DNA of 64,000 nucleotides from positions 1 through 64,000 of the forward strand of contig JAIYCB010000031.1 of assembly GCA_027488215.1 (NCBI GenBank). Direction: 5' to 3'. The notes under the pieces are model-generated. The model made no database searches and was not told the DNA's origin. It saw only the letters and a program-made list of their open reading frames with translations. The translations under genes were made by a program, and so were the position numbers. This document shows, in pieces, positions 1 through 10,213 of this stretch. This DNA is from Comamonadaceae bacterium. Its GTDB lineage: Bacteria; Pseudomonadota; Gammaproteobacteria; Burkholderiales; Burkholderiaceae_C. Position 1 is the stretch's first letter; each line of letters begins with the position of its first letter.

Positions 1-207
1 AAAAAGCGTGTGTTCCGTCAGTTGTGGATTGCCCGTATCAACGCCGCTGCGCGTGAATGCGGTCTGACCTACAGCCAGTTCGCCAACGGCCTGAAGAAGG
101 CTGCCATCGAAATCGACCGTAAGATGCTGGCGGACATCGCCGTGCACGACAAGGCCGCTTTTGCTGGCATCGTGAACCAAGTCAAGGCCAAACTGGCTGC
201 AGCTTGA
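1..207 (-). other. Opposite strand of rplT: no gene
   Basis: The minus strand under the partial rplT gene shows no supported coding region. The gene itself is listed separately on the plus strand. Confidence 0.3.
1..207 (+). CDS. rplT: 50S ribosomal protein L20, C-terminal part (5' end outside window)
   Basis: Ribosomal protein L20 binds 23S rRNA early in assembly of the large subunit. The window begins inside the gene and the frame is open from base 1. The visible 68 residues carry the conserved L20 C-terminal half ([11 protein letters not shown], then [11 protein letters not shown], then [10 protein letters not shown]), and the chain ends in the usual Ala/Lys-rich tail. The missing part should be about 50 residues, since L20 is near 119 aa. 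It is followed by a strong terminator and then pheS-pheT-ihfA, the classical gene order of this region in proteobacteria. Confidence 0.97.
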   Translation, partial: KKRVFRQLWIARINAAARECGLTYSQFANGLKKAAIEIDRKMLADIAVHDKAAFAGIVNQVKAKLAAA

Positions 208-253
208 GTCCATGAGTGACACGGGCCCTCGGGTCTGTGCCACGCACTCGATC

Positions 254-291
254 AAAGGGATTGAGGCTCGCAAAAGCTTCAATCCCTTTTT
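254..291 (+). terminator. Rho-independent terminator after rplT
   Basis: An inverted repeat pairs AAAGGGATTGA with TCAATCCCTTT around a loop of about 14 bases and runs into a T-tract. It lies between the rplT stop and the pheS start. It probably separates or attenuates transcription of pheST from the ribosomal protein operon. In E. coli pheST is controlled by attenuation, but I see no Phe-rich leader peptide here. Confidence 0.8.
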
Positions 292-327
292 TGTTATATC
301 TCACCCAGATCACTGATCTCCCACACC

Positions 328-1365
328 ATGAACGAGCTGGACACCCTGGTCGAATCCGCCCGCCAGAGTTTTGTGCAGGCACTGACACCTGCTGATCTCG
401 AAAACGCGAAGGCCCAATTTTTGGGCAAAGCCGGACGCATCACCGAGCTGATGAAGGGCATGGCAGTTCTGAGCGTGGAAGACAAGAAAACTCGCGGTGC
501 GGCCATCAACATCGCCAAGCAGGCGATCGAGGCCGCCTTGAATGACCGGCGTCAAGCTTTGGCCGATGCCGAACTGCAAGCGCAACTCAAAGCCGAAGCG
601 CTCGATGTGACCTTGCCTGGGCGCAGCATCAACGCAGGTGGTTTGCACCCCGTCTCGCTCACCTTGGAGCGGGTCGAAAACATTTTTGGCTCCATGGGCT
701 TCGAAGTCGCCCAAGGCCCTGAGATTGAGACTGACTGGTTCAACTTCACGGCGCTCAACACGCCCGAAGACCACCCAGCCCGCTCCATGCACGACACCTT
801 TTACGTCGAAGGCGGTCATTTGCTGCGCACACACACCAGCCCGATGCAAATCCGCCATGCGGTGCAACACGTCAAGCGCTACAAAAACCAACTCGACGCA
901 GGTCAGGGCATGCCCGAAATCCGAGTGATTGCCCCAGGCCGTACCTATCGCGTCGACAGCGATGCCACCCATTCGCCTATGTTCCACCAGTGTGAAGGCC
1001 TCTGGATTGGCGAGAACGTGAGCTTCAAGGACCTCAAAGTCGTGGTCACCGATTTCTGCCGCACCTTCTTTGAAAGCGATGACTTGGTCTTGCGCTTCCG
1101 TCCCAGCTTTTTCCCCTTCACCGAGCCCAGCGCCGAGATCGACATCCAGTTCCAAAGCGGCCCCTTGGCCAGTCGCTGGCTCGAAGTGGGGGGCTCTGGC
1201 CAGGTGCACCCGAACGTGGTGCGCAACATGGGCCTGGACCCCGAGCAGTTCATTGGCTTTGCCTTTGGCATGGGCATGGACCGTTTCACCATGCTGCGCT
1301 ACGGCGTGAATGACCTGCGCCTGTTCTTTGATGGCGATGTGCGCTTTCTGAGCCAGTTCCAGTAA
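328..1365 (+). CDS. pheS: Phenylalanine--tRNA ligase alpha subunit
   Basis: This is the catalytic alpha subunit of the cytoplasmic alpha2-beta2 phenylalanyl-tRNA synthetase, which charges tRNA-Phe. It has 345 residues, the normal bacterial length. Residues 1-90 form the helical coiled-coil arm that contacts tRNA. The class II core follows, with motif 2 at about 204-221 ([18 protein letters not shown]) and motif 3 at about 310-323 ([14 protein letters not shown]). The chosen ATG gives an N-terminus ([12 protein letters not shown]) that matches the family. The beta subunit gene starts 34 bases after the stop, so the two are very likely cotranscribed. Confidence 0.98.
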   Translation: MNELDTLVESARQSFVQALTPADLENAKAQFLGKAGRITELMKGMAVLSVEDKKTRGAAINIAKQAIEAALNDRRQALADAELQAQLKAEALDVTLPGRSINAGGLHPVSLTLERVENIFGSMGFEVAQGPEIETDWFNFTALNTPEDHPARSMHDTFYVEGGHLLRTHTSPMQIRHAVQHVKRYKNQLDAGQGMPEIRVIAPGRTYRVDSDATHSPMFHQCEGLWIGENVSFKDLKVVVTDFCRTFFESDDLVLRFRPSFFPFTEPSAEIDIQFQSGPLASRWLEVGGSGQVHPNVVRNMGLDPEQFIGFAFGMGMDRFTMLRYGVNDLRLFFDGDVRFLSQFQ

Positions 1366-1399
1366 ATCCCTCCCAAGTCCGATACACGAGACACGAGCC

Positions 1400-3829
1400 A
1401 TGCAATTTCCCGAATCCTGGTTGCGCGAGTTCTGCAACCCGTCATTGACCACTCAGCAACTGGCCGACACCTTGACCATGGCTGGCCTCGAAGTGGAAGA
1501 GCTCGAGCCCGTAGCCCCGCCTTTCACGAGGATCGTGGTCGGTGAAATCAAGGAAGTCGTGCAACACCCCAACGCCGATCGGCTGCGGGTGTGCCAGGTC
1601 GATGTGGGGCAGGGTGCTTTGCTCAACATCGTGTGTGGTGCGCCCAATGCCCGCGTGGGCATCCGTGTGCCTTGCGCCATGGTGGGGGCCGAGTTGCCCC
1701 CGGGAGCAGATGGCAAGCCCTTTGTCATCAAGGTCGGCAAGCTGCGTGGCGTTGAAAGCCAGGGCATGCTGTGCTCGGCCAAGGAACTGCAGATTGCCGA
1801 TGACCACGCTGGCCTGCTGGAGTTGCCGCTTGATGCGCCCTTGGGTCAAGACATTCGCCAGTACCTGAATCTGGACGACACGCTGATGACGCTCAAGCTC
1901 ACGCCCAATTTGGCACATTGCTTGAGCGTGTACGGCATCGCCCGCGAAGTGTCGGCCCTGACCGGCGCGCCTTTGAAGGCCCCGACTTTCCCCGCGGTGG
2001 CCACACAGGTCAGCGACAAGCTGGCTGTGAAAGTGCACGCAACGGATCTGTGCGGTCGCTTCAGCGGTCGTGTGGTCAAGGGCGTTAACACCCAAGCAAA
2101 GACACCGCAGTGGATGGTGGACCGCTTGGCCCGATGCGGCCAGCGCAGCGTGAGCCCCTTGGTGGACATCTCCAACTACGTGATGTTCGAGTTCGGTCGC
2201 CCATCGCACATCTTTGACCTCGACAAAATCCACGGCAGCCTGCAGGTGCGTTGGGGGCAGCCCGGCGAAACGCTCAAGCTGCTTAACGGCAACACCGTGA
2301 CGGTGGATGAGAAGGTGGGCGTAATCGCTGACGACAGCCAGGTCGAATCGCTGGCGGGCATCATGGGTGGCGACGCCACCGCCGTGTCCGACGACACGAA
2401 AAACATTTACATCGAAGCCGCTTTCTGGTGGCCCACCTCGATTGCTGGCCGTTCGCGCCGCTACAACTTCTCGACCGATGCAGGTCACCGATTCGAACGT
2501 GGTGTAGACCCCCAGTTGACGGTGGAGCACATCGAGCGCATCACCCAACTGGTGCTCGACATTTGCGGCACGACCGAGACGAAGGTCGGGCCCATTGATG
2601 ACCAGACGCTGAACATCCCAGTCATCAAGCCCGTCACACTGCGCGTGGCCCGTGCGGTCAAGGTCATCGGCATGCAGCTGACGCAGCAGCAGTGTACTGA
2701 CGCCCTGCGCGGCCTGGGATTGCAAGTCGCTGAAGGGCAGGGCACCGTCACCGTCACGCCCCCCAGCTTCCGATTCGATTTGCAGATCGAGGAAGACCTG
2801 ATCGAGGAAGTGGCCCGCATGGTGGGCTACAACAACCTGCCCACCACCCCGCCTCTGGCCCCCATCACCGCCAAGGTGCGGCGCGAGACCGAGCGCGGTC
2901 CGTCTGCTGTGCGTCGCGCGATTGCTGCGCTGGGTTACCAGGAAACCATCAACTACAGCTTTGTTGAAGAGAGCTGGGAGCGCGATCTGGCGGGCAATGC
3001 CAACCCGATCCGCTTGCTCAACCCGATCGCCAGTCAGATGAGCGTGATGCGATCCAGCTTGATTGGCTCGCTGCTGCAAGTCGTCAAGTTCAACGCCGAC
3101 CGCAGGGCTGACCGCGTGCGTGTGTTCGAGCTGGGCCGTGTGTTCCTGCGCGATGAGAGCGTGGCCGAGAGCGATGCCACGGTCCAGGGTTTCGACCAAC
3201 CCATGAAGGTCTCAGGCATGGCCTGGGGCCCGCTGGAGCCGCTGAACTGGACCGGCAAGTCGCGTCAGGTGGATTTCTTTGACGTCAAAGCCGATGTCGA
3301 GCGCTTGTTGGCCCCGGCCCAAGCTGAATTCGTGGCCGCCGAACACGCCGCTTTGCACCCCGGTCGCTCGGCCCAAGTGCTGCTGAATGGCCTTGTTATC
3401 GGTCACTTGGGTGAATTGCACCCGCGCTGGCGTCAGGCCTGGGACCTGCCACACGCGCCTGTCCTGTTCGAGCTCGATTTGGTTGCGGTCACCCAGCGCA
3501 GCGTGCCCGTCGCTCAGCCCGTGGCCAAATTGCAAGCGGTAGAGCGCGACATCGCTGTGATCGTGCGTGAGCAAGTCACCCATGCCCAGTTGATGCAGGC
3601 CATCCACAGCGCCCCGACCCAAGGTTTGCTGCGCCATGCGGTGCTGTTCGATGTCTATCGCCCCAAGGCTGAAGCCGCTGGCGGCTTGGCTGTGGGCGAG
3701 AAAAGCCTGGCGGTGCGTTTGAGCTTGCACAGCGACGAGGCCACCTTGACCGATGCCCAGATCGAAGCTGCCATGGTTGCCGTCATGGCCAGCCTGTCAG
3801 AGCGGGTTTCTGCGCGTTTGCGTACATGA
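1400..3829 (+). CDS. pheT: Phenylalanine--tRNA ligase beta subunit
   Basis: Beta subunit of phenylalanyl-tRNA synthetase, carrying the editing site and the tRNA anticodon-region contacts. The 809 residues match the family length. An EMAP-like tRNA-binding OB fold occupies about 39-150 (VVGEIKEVVQHPNADRL). The B3/B4 editing region follows, then the B5 DNA-binding-like fold near residue 405-480 and the catalytic-like core. The C-terminal ferredoxin-fold anticodon-binding domain occupies about 712-808 (VERDIAVIV to ERVSARLRT). It lies between pheS and ihfA in one plus-strand operon; the ihfA start follows the stop by 9 bases. Confidence 0.98.
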   Translation: MQFPESWLREFCNPSLTTQQLADTLTMAGLEVEELEPVAPPFTRIVVGEIKEVVQHPNADRLRVCQVDVGQGALLNIVCGAPNARVGIRVPCAMVGAELPPGADGKPFVIKVGKLRGVESQGMLCSAKELQIADDHAGLLELPLDAPLGQDIRQYLNLDDTLMTLKLTPNLAHCLSVYGIAREVSALTGAPLKAPTFPAVATQVSDKLAVKVHATDLCGRFSGRVVKGVNTQAKTPQWMVDRLARCGQRSVSPLVDISNYVMFEFGRPSHIFDLDKIHGSLQVRWGQPGETLKLLNGNTVTVDEKVGVIADDSQVESLAGIMGGDATAVSDDTKNIYIEAAFWWPTSIAGRSRRYNFSTDAGHRFERGVDPQLTVEHIERITQLVLDICGTTETKVGPIDDQTLNIPVIKPVTLRVARAVKVIGMQLTQQQCTDALRGLGLQVAEGQGTVTVTPPSFRFDLQIEEDLIEEVARMVGYNNLPTTPPLAPITAKVRRETERGPSAVRRAIAALGYQETINYSFVEESWERDLAGNANPIRLLNPIASQMSVMRSSLIGSLLQVVKFNADRRADRVRVFELGRVFLRDESVAESDATVQGFDQPMKVSGMAWGPLEPLNWTGKSRQVDFFDVKADVERLLAPAQAEFVAAEHAALHPGRSAQVLLNGLVIGHLGELHPRWRQAWDLPHAPVLFELDLVAVTQRSVPVAQPVAKLQAVERDIAVIVREQVTHAQLMQAIHSAPTQGLLRHAVLFDVYRPKAEAAGGLAVGEKSLAVRLSLHSDEATLTDAQIEAAMVAVMASLSERVSARLRT

Positions 3830-3838
3830 GAGCGTGCC

Positions 3839-4189
3839 ATGCAAATCAGTTTTGAATCTCTGGAAACCCCGGCCCTGACCAAGGCGCACCTGGCCGATTT
3901 GCTGTTCGAGCAGATCGGCTTGAACAAACGCGAGTCCAAGGACATGGTCGATGCGTTCTTTGACTTGATGGTGGACAGCCTGATTGCGGGTGACGATGTG
4001 AAGATTTCCGGATTCGGAAATTTCCAGATCCGCACCAAGTCGGCGCGACCCGGTCGCAACCCGCGCACCGGAGAATTGATCCCTATTGATGCACGTCGTG
4101 TCGCGACCTTCCATGCCAGCAATAAACTCAAGGCCTTGATTCAGGGCGATGCCGTTGACGACGAGGGTTTTGAGACGGTGGTCCGCTGA
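3839..4189 (+). CDS. ihfA: Integration host factor alpha subunit
   Basis: IHF-alpha pairs with IHF-beta to bend DNA sharply at specific sites in transcription, replication and recombination. At 116 aa it is longer than the E. coli protein (99 aa) because of about 12 extra N-terminal residues ([12 protein letters not shown]) before the conserved [12 protein letters not shown] start. Such an extension is usual in Comamonadaceae. The HU/IHF core is complete: SGFGNFQIR, then [11 protein letters not shown] with the intercalating proline in the beta arm, then [12 protein letters not shown]. Linkage to pheT is the classic gene order. The stop lies 22 bases before the DUF1840 start. Confidence 0.97.
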   Translation: MQISFESLETPALTKAHLADLLFEQIGLNKRESKDMVDAFFDLMVDSLIAGDDVKISGFGNFQIRTKSARPGRNPRTGELIPIDARRVATFHASNKLKALIQGDAVDDEGFETVVR

Positions 4190-4211
4190 ATCCATCCTGA
4201 TTGGAGTGGCC

Positions 4212-4559
4212 ATGCTGTTCAAGTTCAAATCACAAGTTGCCAGCGATCTCATCATGCTGGAGGCCGATGCCCGAAGGTTGTTACACATCATGTTGGGCCA
4301 CGACCCTGACAAAGGCATCATTTTGGTGAAAGATCTGCCAGCGGCCATTGCCAAGCTCGAGTCGGCTGTGGCCCAAGATGAGGCGGCCCGTTTGCAGCGC
4401 AGCCAGGATGCGCAAAAAGCAACAATGTCTAAAGACAGCCCTCAGGACGGCTCGGTTGAAGTTTTGGATCCAGTGCGTCTTGCGCAGAGGGCCAGCCCCA
4501 TGATCAAAATGCTCAGGTGCTGCGTGGCAGACCCGTCCGACCTGGTCTGGGGCGTTTAA
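4212..4559 (+). CDS. DUF1840 family protein
   Basis: Small cytosolic protein of 115 residues resembling the DUF1840 family, whose function is unknown. The N-terminus MLFKFKSQVASDLIMLEADARRLL followed by GHDPDKGIILVKDLPAAIAKLE is the characteristic part. The C-terminal third (about 60-115) is more variable and polar. The frame is open 63 bases further upstream into ihfA, but the ATG at 4212 has a good ribosome-binding site (TTGGAG) and matches the family start. It is probably the last gene of the pheST-ihfA transcript. A convergent gene ends three bases downstream. Confidence 0.85.
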   Translation: MLFKFKSQVASDLIMLEADARRLLHIMLGHDPDKGIILVKDLPAAIAKLESAVAQDEAARLQRSQDAQKATMSKDSPQDGSVEVLDPVRLAQRASPMIKMLRCCVADPSDLVWGV

Positions 4560-4562
4560 CGC

Positions 4563-5093
4563 TCACCCAGGCCGTTTGTTGAAAACGGTGCCACCAAGTT
4601 TGAAGCCGGGCTTGATTTGTCGCTTGGCAAACCAGCCTTGGTTCATCTCCAGCACAAAGCGCACGGGTTTGCTGGAGCAGTGCGAGTCGTCGCTTTGCGG
4701 CTGCATGTCGGCCAAATTGACGATGGTGCCATCGTCCTCAACAAAAGCGGCGGTCAATGGAATCAAGGTATTGCGCATCCAAAAGCACTGAATCGTCGCT
4801 TGTTCGAACACGAACAGCATGCCCTCATGCTGTGGCATGTCCTTGCGCCACATCAGTCCGATTTGCCGCTGCTCGGGGGTCTGGGCCAATTGCACATCCA
4901 AGCGGTGCATGCCAGCCGTTAGCTGAGCGCGTGCCAGACCTAGTTGTGGAGTCGCCTGTTGAAGGGTCTGGGCAGATACACTTGATGCGCCAATAAGCCA
5001 GATACAGGCCATCCAAAATGCAATCAAGCCACCGGACAAACCTTGGGCTATGCGGTAAAAGAATTGAAAAGGTTGAAAAAGGCGGGTGTTCAT
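4563..5093 (-). CDS. Exported DUF192 family protein
   Basis: A 176-residue protein with an N-terminal signal segment (about 18-40, LSGGLIAFWMACIWLIGASS, likely cut after VSAQ) and a DUF192 domain. Recognisable parts are TPEQRQIGLMWRKDMPQHEGMLFVF and FWMRNTLIPLTAAFVEDDGTIVNLADM, the core of this small beta-barrel family of unknown function. The frame extends upstream to 5147, but the ATG at 5093 places the signal peptide normally. It is transcribed convergently with DUF1840 and lies downstream of the cold-shock gene on the same strand. Confidence 0.9.
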   Translation of the reverse strand: MNTRLFQPFQFFYRIAQGLSGGLIAFWMACIWLIGASSVSAQTLQQATPQLGLARAQLTAGMHRLDVQLAQTPEQRQIGLMWRKDMPQHEGMLFVFEQATIQCFWMRNTLIPLTAAFVEDDGTIVNLADMQPQSDDSHCSSKPVRFVLEMNQGWFAKRQIKPGFKLGGTVFNKRPG

Positions 5094-5262
5094 GGTGGTA
5101 CGGCAATTCGACAAGAAGGCACAGGCGCTAGGATAACGCCTGCACACCGATATGCCTTACGCCTTGCCATCTGATCAGGCCTGAAGGTCATCTGATGATG
5201 GTCAAGATGTCAGTCACCACTGAAGCCATGCCCATAGAACGAGGGCCTGCGTGTATGAATTT

Positions 5263-5279
5263 CCGACGAAATTCGTCGG
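5263..5279. repeat. Short perfect inverted repeat between csp and DUF192 genes
   Basis: CCGACGAA and TTCGTCGG flank a single A, giving a near-perfect 17-base palindrome. It lies about 25 bases beyond the cold-shock stop codon and 170 bases before the DUF192 start. No clear T-tract follows on the minus strand, so it is a doubtful terminator and may be an operator or RNA hairpin. Confidence 0.5.
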
Positions 5280-5303
5280 GGATTGGGCTTTATAGAGTCT
5301 TCT

Positions 5304-5603
5304 TTACCCACCATCCGACATCAATCCGTTGGGCAATGGCTTGTGGCTGTCAGGGTGTGGCGGCTCGGGTGTTACCCCCCCAAAGCTGGGCTGACTGAGT
5401 GCAGCAGCGCGAATATTGCCTGCCATCAGCCCCTTTGCTCCCTGGGTCAGCTCGAAATCGACGCGCTGGCCCTCCTTCAGGGTCTTGAAGCCCTCCATCT
5501 GGATGGCCGAAAAATGGGCGAAGGCATCAGCGCCGCCGCCATCGGGTTGAATGAAACCAAAACCTTTGGCATCGTTGAACCATTTGACCGTACCACTGGG
5601 CAT
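5304..5603 (-). CDS. Cold-shock domain protein with C-terminal extension
   Basis: A CspA-type single-stranded nucleic-acid binding protein. Residues 1-67 form the cold-shock domain with RNP1 (KGFGFIQP, about 13-20) and RNP2 (FAHFSAI, about 28-34). Family members usually stop near residue 67-70 (GNIRAA here). This frame continues for about 31 residues rich in Pro, Gly and Ser ([19 protein letters not shown]), reaching 99 aa. The ATG at 5603 has a GGAG-containing ribosome-binding site upstream. The 159-base gap to divergent clpS probably holds a long leader, as is typical for cold-shock genes. I do not assign a specific csp letter. Confidence 0.92.
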   Translation of the reverse strand: MPSGTVKWFNDAKGFGFIQPDGGGADAFAHFSAIQMEGFKTLKEGQRVDFELTQGAKGLMAGNIRAAALSQPSFGGVTPEPPHPDSHKPLPNGLMSDGG

Positions 5604-5762
5604 ACGATGTCTCCGAGTTTTTATTACAAGACTCAGTTTGAGTATTTCATGGTGAATTTGTCAATGTGAGGTTTTCCCGAGGTGAAGCATTTGTGCCGCA
5701 AGTAGGCAAGACTTTTCAAGCCCCGGGCTCAAAGGACTTGAAACCATCGATAGAATGAAATC

Positions 5763-6122
5763 ATGGCAACGAAAAAACCCTCCAATCCCACGCTGCCGAC
5801 CGTGACCCCCCGTGTCCCCGATGGTGGCGACGCCGTGGTCCTCGAACACCGTGCTCAGAAAATTGAACCACCCCAGATGTACCAGGTGGCGATGCTCAAT
5901 GACGACTTCACCCCCATGGAATTCGTGGTGATGGTGATTCAGGAGTTTTTCAGCAAAGATCGTGAAGCGGCCACCCAGATCATGCTCAAGATCCATTTGG
6001 ATGGCAAAGGCGTTTGCGGGGTTTATTCCCGCGACGTGGCAGCCACCAAGGTCGATCAGGTTCTGGAGGCGGCCAAACAGGCAGGTCACCCGCTGCAATG
6101 TGTCAGTGAACCCATTGAATAA
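5763..6122 (+). CDS. clpS: ATP-dependent Clp protease adaptor ClpS
   Basis: ClpS is the N-recognin that hands N-degron substrates to ClpAP. The 119 residues comprise a flexible, Pro-rich N-terminal tail (1-35) and the folded core. The conserved [10 protein letters not shown] (46-55) lines the N-degron pocket, and [22 protein letters not shown] follows. The tail is longer than in E. coli (106 aa). It sits 60 bases upstream of clpA on the same strand, the normal pairing of adaptor and unfoldase. Confidence 0.97.
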   Translation: MATKKPSNPTLPTVTPRVPDGGDAVVLEHRAQKIEPPQMYQVAMLNDDFTPMEFVVMVIQEFFSKDREAATQIMLKIHLDGKGVCGVYSRDVAATKVDQVLEAAKQAGHPLQCVSEPIE

Positions 6123-6182
6123 CTCGGTATGCCCCCCACCTCTCACTTACCTCTTTTACTCAGCAAGGCATAAGGAAATCAC

Positions 6183-8516
6183 ATGATTGCCCAAGAATTG
6201 GAAGTCAGCTTGCACATGGCCTTTGTTGAGGCCCGGCAACAACGCCATGAATTCATCACGGTGGAGCATCTTCTTTTGGCCCTGCTGGACAACCCCAGCG
6301 CGGCCGAGGTGCTGCGCGCCTGTGCGGCCAACATCGATGATTTGCGCAAAGCCTTGAGCAATTTCATCAAGGACAACACCCCGCAGGTCGCTGGCAGTGA
6401 AGAGGTGGATACCCAACCAACGCTCGGTTTTCAGCGTGTCATCCAGCGCGCCATCATGCATGTGCAATCCACCGGTAATGGCAAAAAGGAAGTGACCGGT
6501 GCCAATGTGCTGGTTGCCATCTTTGGCGAAAAAGACTCGCATGCTGTGTATTACCTGCACCAGCAGGGCATCACCCGTCTCGATGTGGTGAACTTCATTG
6601 CCCATGGCATCCGCAAGACCGACCCACCCGAAGCGGCCAAGTCGGATGCGCCTGCAAGTTCTGACACCGAAGAATCCAGTGGTGGCGAACGCAACGAAAA
6701 AGCTTCACCGCTCGAGCAATACACCAACAACCTGAACCAGGCGGCCAAAGACGGCAAGATCGATCCGCTGATCGGCCGCGAATACGAGGTCGAGCGCACG
6801 ATCCAGATCCTGTGCCGCCGTCGCAAAAACAACCCGCTGTTGGTGGGTGAGGCCGGTGTGGGTAAAACCGCGATTGCTGAAGGCCTGGCCTGGCGCATCA
6901 CTCAAGGCACTGTGCCTGAGATCTTGGCCGAATCAACTGTCTATTCTCTTGACATGGGCGCGCTGCTGGCGGGCACCAAATACCGGGGTGATTTTGAACA
7001 ACGCCTTAAAGGTGTGCTCAAGTCCCTCAAGGACAAGCCCAACGGCATCCTGTTCATTGACGAAATCCATACCCTCATCGGTGCAGGTGCGGCCTCTGGC
7101 GGCACTCTGGATGCCTCTAATTTGCTCAAACCTGCGCTCTCGAGTGGTCAACTCAAATGCATTGGCGCGACGACTTTCACCGAATACCGCGGCATCTTTG
7201 AAAAAGACGCTGCCTTGTCGCGTCGTTTCCAGAAAGTGGACGTGGTCGAGCCCACGGTGTCTGAGACAGTGGATATCCTCAAAGGTCTTAAGAGCCGCTT
7301 TGAAGACCACCACAGCGTCAAATACACCATCGCCGCGCTACAAGCTGCGGCAGAGTTGTCCGCCAAATTCATCAATGACCGCCAGTTGCCCGACAAGGCC
7401 ATTGACGTGATCGACGAGGCCGGTGCCGCCCAGCGCATCCAGGTGGCCTCCAAGCGTAAAAAGACGATTGGCAAATCCGAGATCGAAGACATTGTGGCCA
7501 AAATTGCCCGCATTCCACCAGCCAATGTGTCCAACGACGACCGCAGCAAACTGCAAACGATCGAGCGTGACCTCAAATCGGTGGTGTTTGGACAGGACAA
7601 AGCCCTCGAAGTGCTGGCCTCGGCCGTCAAGATGGCCCGATCAGGTCTGGGCAAGACCGATAAACCGATTGGTTCTTTCCTGTTCTCCGGTCCCACCGGC
7701 GTGGGCAAGACGGAGGCGGCCAAGCAGCTGGCCTACATCATGGGCGTTGAGCTGATCCGTTTTGACATGTCCGAGTACATGGAACGTCATGCCGTCAGCC
7801 GCCTGATCGGTGCGCCTCCGGGCTATGTGGGATTTGACCAAGGTGGTTTGCTGACCGAAGCCGTGACCAAAAAGCCGCATTGCGTGCTCTTGCTCGACGA
7901 GATCGAAAAAGCCCATCCGGACATCTTCAACGTGTTGCTTCAGGTCATGGATCACGGCACGCTCACAGATAACAACGGTCGTAAAGCTGACTTCCGCAAT
8001 GTGATCATCATCATGACCACCAATGCTGGGGCCGAGACCATGAACAAGGCCACCATCGGTTTCACCAATCCGCGCCAAGCCGGAGACGAAATGGGCGACA
8101 TCAAGCGCTTGTTCACGCCCGAGTTCCGCAACCGCCTGGACGCCATGGTGAGCTTCAAACCCCTGGATGAGCAAATCATCTTGCGCGTGGTGGATAAATT
8201 CTTGTTGCAACTGGAAACCCAGTTGGGCGAGAAAAAGGTCGAAGTCACTTTCACCGATGCCTTGCGCAAGTTCCTGGGCAAGAAGGGCTTCGATCCGCTC
8301 ATGGGTGCGCGTCCGATGCAGCGCCTCATTCAGGACACGATCCGCAAGGCTTTGGCTGACGAGCTGCTCTTCGGTCGTCTGATCGACGGTGGTCGATTGA
8401 CAGTGGACATTGACGAGAAAGACGAGGTTCATTTGGACATCACGCCAAGCCCGAAAAAAGAAAGCCGCGCGTCCCGATCGGAGCCCACAGAGCCGGAAGA
8501 AGCCACTGCAGATTAA
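6183..8516 (+). CDS. clpA: ATP-dependent Clp protease ATP-binding subunit ClpA
   Basis: Hexameric AAA+ unfoldase that feeds proteins to ClpP. The 777 residues match the family. There is an N-terminal double-repeat domain (about 1-145) that binds ClpS, then an acidic Ser/Glu-rich linker (about 145-175). AAA-1 has Walker A GEAGVGKT (about 222-229) and Walker [13 protein letters not shown]-2 has GPTGVGKT (about 503-510) and [12 protein letters not shown], and a D2-small domain follows. The C-terminal 30 residues are charged. The ribosome-binding site is AAGGAAATC just before the ATG. The gene ends at a shared bidirectional terminator. Confidence 0.98.
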   Translation: MIAQELEVSLHMAFVEARQQRHEFITVEHLLLALLDNPSAAEVLRACAANIDDLRKALSNFIKDNTPQVAGSEEVDTQPTLGFQRVIQRAIMHVQSTGNGKKEVTGANVLVAIFGEKDSHAVYYLHQQGITRLDVVNFIAHGIRKTDPPEAAKSDAPASSDTEESSGGERNEKASPLEQYTNNLNQAAKDGKIDPLIGREYEVERTIQILCRRRKNNPLLVGEAGVGKTAIAEGLAWRITQGTVPEILAESTVYSLDMGALLAGTKYRGDFEQRLKGVLKSLKDKPNGILFIDEIHTLIGAGAASGGTLDASNLLKPALSSGQLKCIGATTFTEYRGIFEKDAALSRRFQKVDVVEPTVSETVDILKGLKSRFEDHHSVKYTIAALQAAAELSAKFINDRQLPDKAIDVIDEAGAAQRIQVASKRKKTIGKSEIEDIVAKIARIPPANVSNDDRSKLQTIERDLKSVVFGQDKALEVLASAVKMARSGLGKTDKPIGSFLFSGPTGVGKTEAAKQLAYIMGVELIRFDMSEYMERHAVSRLIGAPPGYVGFDQGGLLTEAVTKKPHCVLLLDEIEKAHPDIFNVLLQVMDHGTLTDNNGRKADFRNVIIIMTTNAGAETMNKATIGFTNPRQAGDEMGDIKRLFTPEFRNRLDAMVSFKPLDEQIILRVVDKFLLQLETQLGEKKVEVTFTDALRKFLGKKGFDPLMGARPMQRLIQDTIRKALADELLFGRLIDGGRLTVDIDEKDEVHLDITPSPKKESRASRSEPTEPEEATAD

Positions 8517-8560
8517 GGCAGCTTTTAAGCGGTCAGCTTCCTTTTGACGGTCGCTAATAC

Positions 8561-8586
8561 AAAAAAGGCCCTTAAGGGCCTTTTTT
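8561..8586. terminator. Bidirectional terminator between clpA and the HerA-like gene
   Basis: A perfect palindrome with A6, GGCCCTTAAGGGCC and T6 lies between the convergent clpA and DUF853 genes. The A-tract on one side and T-tract on the other make it a terminator for both strands. Confidence 0.9.
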
Positions 8587-8612
8587 GTTGGCTCAAGACC
8601 GCTTGTTTGTCT

Positions 8613-10142
8613 TTATCTGCGCCTTCCGCCGCCCAGCAAGCTGCCCATGACGCCGCGTACGATTTCCCTGCCTATGGCCGAGCCCACCGTGCGCACGGCA
8701 CTTTTGACCACCATCTGGGCGACCCCATCGCGTTGCGCACCACGCGGACCTTTGCTGCCAAAAAGCATGTCAGAAAGCCCCCCCATCAGACCACCACTGG
8801 CGGGATCGCCCGCAGTCGCAGCTTGCCCTGCCAAAGGGTTGGAGGTACTGGTTTGGCCGGAGGTGTTGCTTTGACCCTTGATTTTTTCGTATGCCGATTC
8901 CCGATCTTGGGCTTGCTCGTAAACCCCGGCCACCAAAGATCCTTGAATGAGCGCCTGGCGTTGGGCTGGCGTGATGGGTCCCAGCTGGCTGCCCGGAGGC
9001 AGAACGTAAACGCGTTCGGTTTCGCAGGGGCGGCCCTTGGCATCCAGAAAACTCACCAAGGCCTCACCCACACCCAGCTCGGTGATGGCTGCCTCGATGT
9101 CCAAGCCCGCCTTGGGACGCATGGTTTGCGCGGTGGATTTGACGGCTTTTTGATCGCGAGGGGTGAAGGCGCGCAGGGCATGCTGTACCCGGTTGCCCAA
9201 CTGACCCAGCACGCTGTCGGGGATGTCCAGAGGGTTTTGCGTGACGAAGTAGACCCCCACACCCTTGGAGCGAACCAACCGTACCACCAGCTCGATGCGC
9301 TCGACCAGGACCGCTGGGGCGTCCTTGAACAACAAGTGCGCCTCGTCGAAAAAGAAGACCAGCTTGGGTTTTTCAGGGTCGCCGATTTCGGGCAGCACCT
9401 CGAACAACTCCGACAGCATCCAAAGCAAGAAGGTGGCATACAGGCGCGGCGAGTTCATGAGCTTGTCGGCCGCCAGGATGTTCACCACCCCCAGACCTTG
9501 TGCATCAGTCTGCATGAAGTCTTCGATGTTGAGCATGGGCTCACCAAAGAACTGGTCGCCGCCTTGCGTCTCAATTTGCACCAAGCCGCGCTGGATGGCG
9601 CCGATGCTGGCAGCGCTGATGTTGCCGTACTCGGTGGTGAACTGCTTGGCATTGTCCCCCACGTACTGCAGCATGGACCTCAGGTCTTTCATGTCCAGCA
9701 GCAGCAAGCCGTTGTCGTCGGCGATCTTGAACACCAGGTTCAACACCCCTGCCTGGGTGTCGTTCAGACCCAGCATGCGTGTGAGCAGCAATGGCCCCAT
9801 GTCAGAGATGGTGGCGCGCACCGGGTGGCCTTGCTCGCCAAACACGTCCCACAAGGTGGTGGGACAGGCCAGAGATTCGGGCAGTGCAAGCCCTCTGCCT
9901 TGCAGCACTGTAGCCAGTTTTTCGCCAATCTTGCCTGCTTGGCTGACTCCAGTCAGGTCGCCTTTGACATCAGCCATAAAGACTGGCACGCCCAAACGAG
10001 AAAAGTTTTCAGCCAGCGTTTGCAGGGTCACGGTTTTGCCGGTACCGGTGGCCCCGGTGATCAGGCCGTGGCGGTTGGCCAGACCCGGCAGCAGGTGACA
10101 CTGCGCCTTGGCATTTTGAGCAATCAACATCGGATCAGCCAT
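8613..10142 (-). CDS. HerA-like DUF853 ATPase (YjgR family)
   Basis: Cytoplasmic P-loop ATPase of the DUF853/HerA-like family, known in E. coli as YjgR. Its physiological role is not established. At 509 aa it is full length. Walker A is GATGTGKT (30-37), with an aspartate-rich [10 protein letters not shown] strand soon after. Walker B is [11 protein letters not shown] (about 262-272), followed by the sensor-like [12 protein letters not shown]. The region from 405 to 485 is low-complexity (Ser/Thr/Gly-rich). The chain ends in a Gly/Arg tail (GGGRRR). It is divergent from yebC and convergent with clpA, so it is a single-gene transcript. Confidence 0.9.
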   Translation of the reverse strand: MADPMLIAQNAKAQCHLLPGLANRHGLITGATGTGKTVTLQTLAENFSRLGVPVFMADVKGDLTGVSQAGKIGEKLATVLQGRGLALPESLACPTTLWDVFGEQGHPVRATISDMGPLLLTRMLGLNDTQAGVLNLVFKIADDNGLLLLDMKDLRSMLQYVGDNAKQFTTEYGNISAASIGAIQRGLVQIETQGGDQFFGEPMLNIEDFMQTDAQGLGVVNILAADKLMNSPRLYATFLLWMLSELFEVLPEIGDPEKPKLVFFFDEAHLLFKDAPAVLVERIELVVRLVRSKGVGVYFVTQNPLDIPDSVLGQLGNRVQHALRAFTPRDQKAVKSTAQTMRPKAGLDIEAAITELGVGEALVSFLDAKGRPCETERVYVLPPGSQLGPITPAQRQALIQGSLVAGVYEQAQDRESAYEKIKGQSNTSGQTSTSNPLAGQAATAGDPASGGLMGGLSDMLFGSKGPRGAQRDGVAQMVVKSAVRTVGSAIGREIVRGVMGSLLGGGRRR

Positions 10143-10213
10143 CGAAAGTTTCCTTCCCGGAGTGAAAAGTAAAATCCAGCCTATAGGTTAAATCAACATT
10201 CAAGGAATTCCCG

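Noticed and set aside
1442..3199. 585-codon open frame antisense to pheT
   Set aside because: It mirrors pheT codons, shows no family signature and is His/Gln/Val-rich, typical of a GC-rich antisense shadow.
8544..10172. 542-codon plus-strand frame over the HerA-like gene
   Set aside because: The opposite strand carries a clear Walker A/B ATPase; the plus frame has no recognisable domain.
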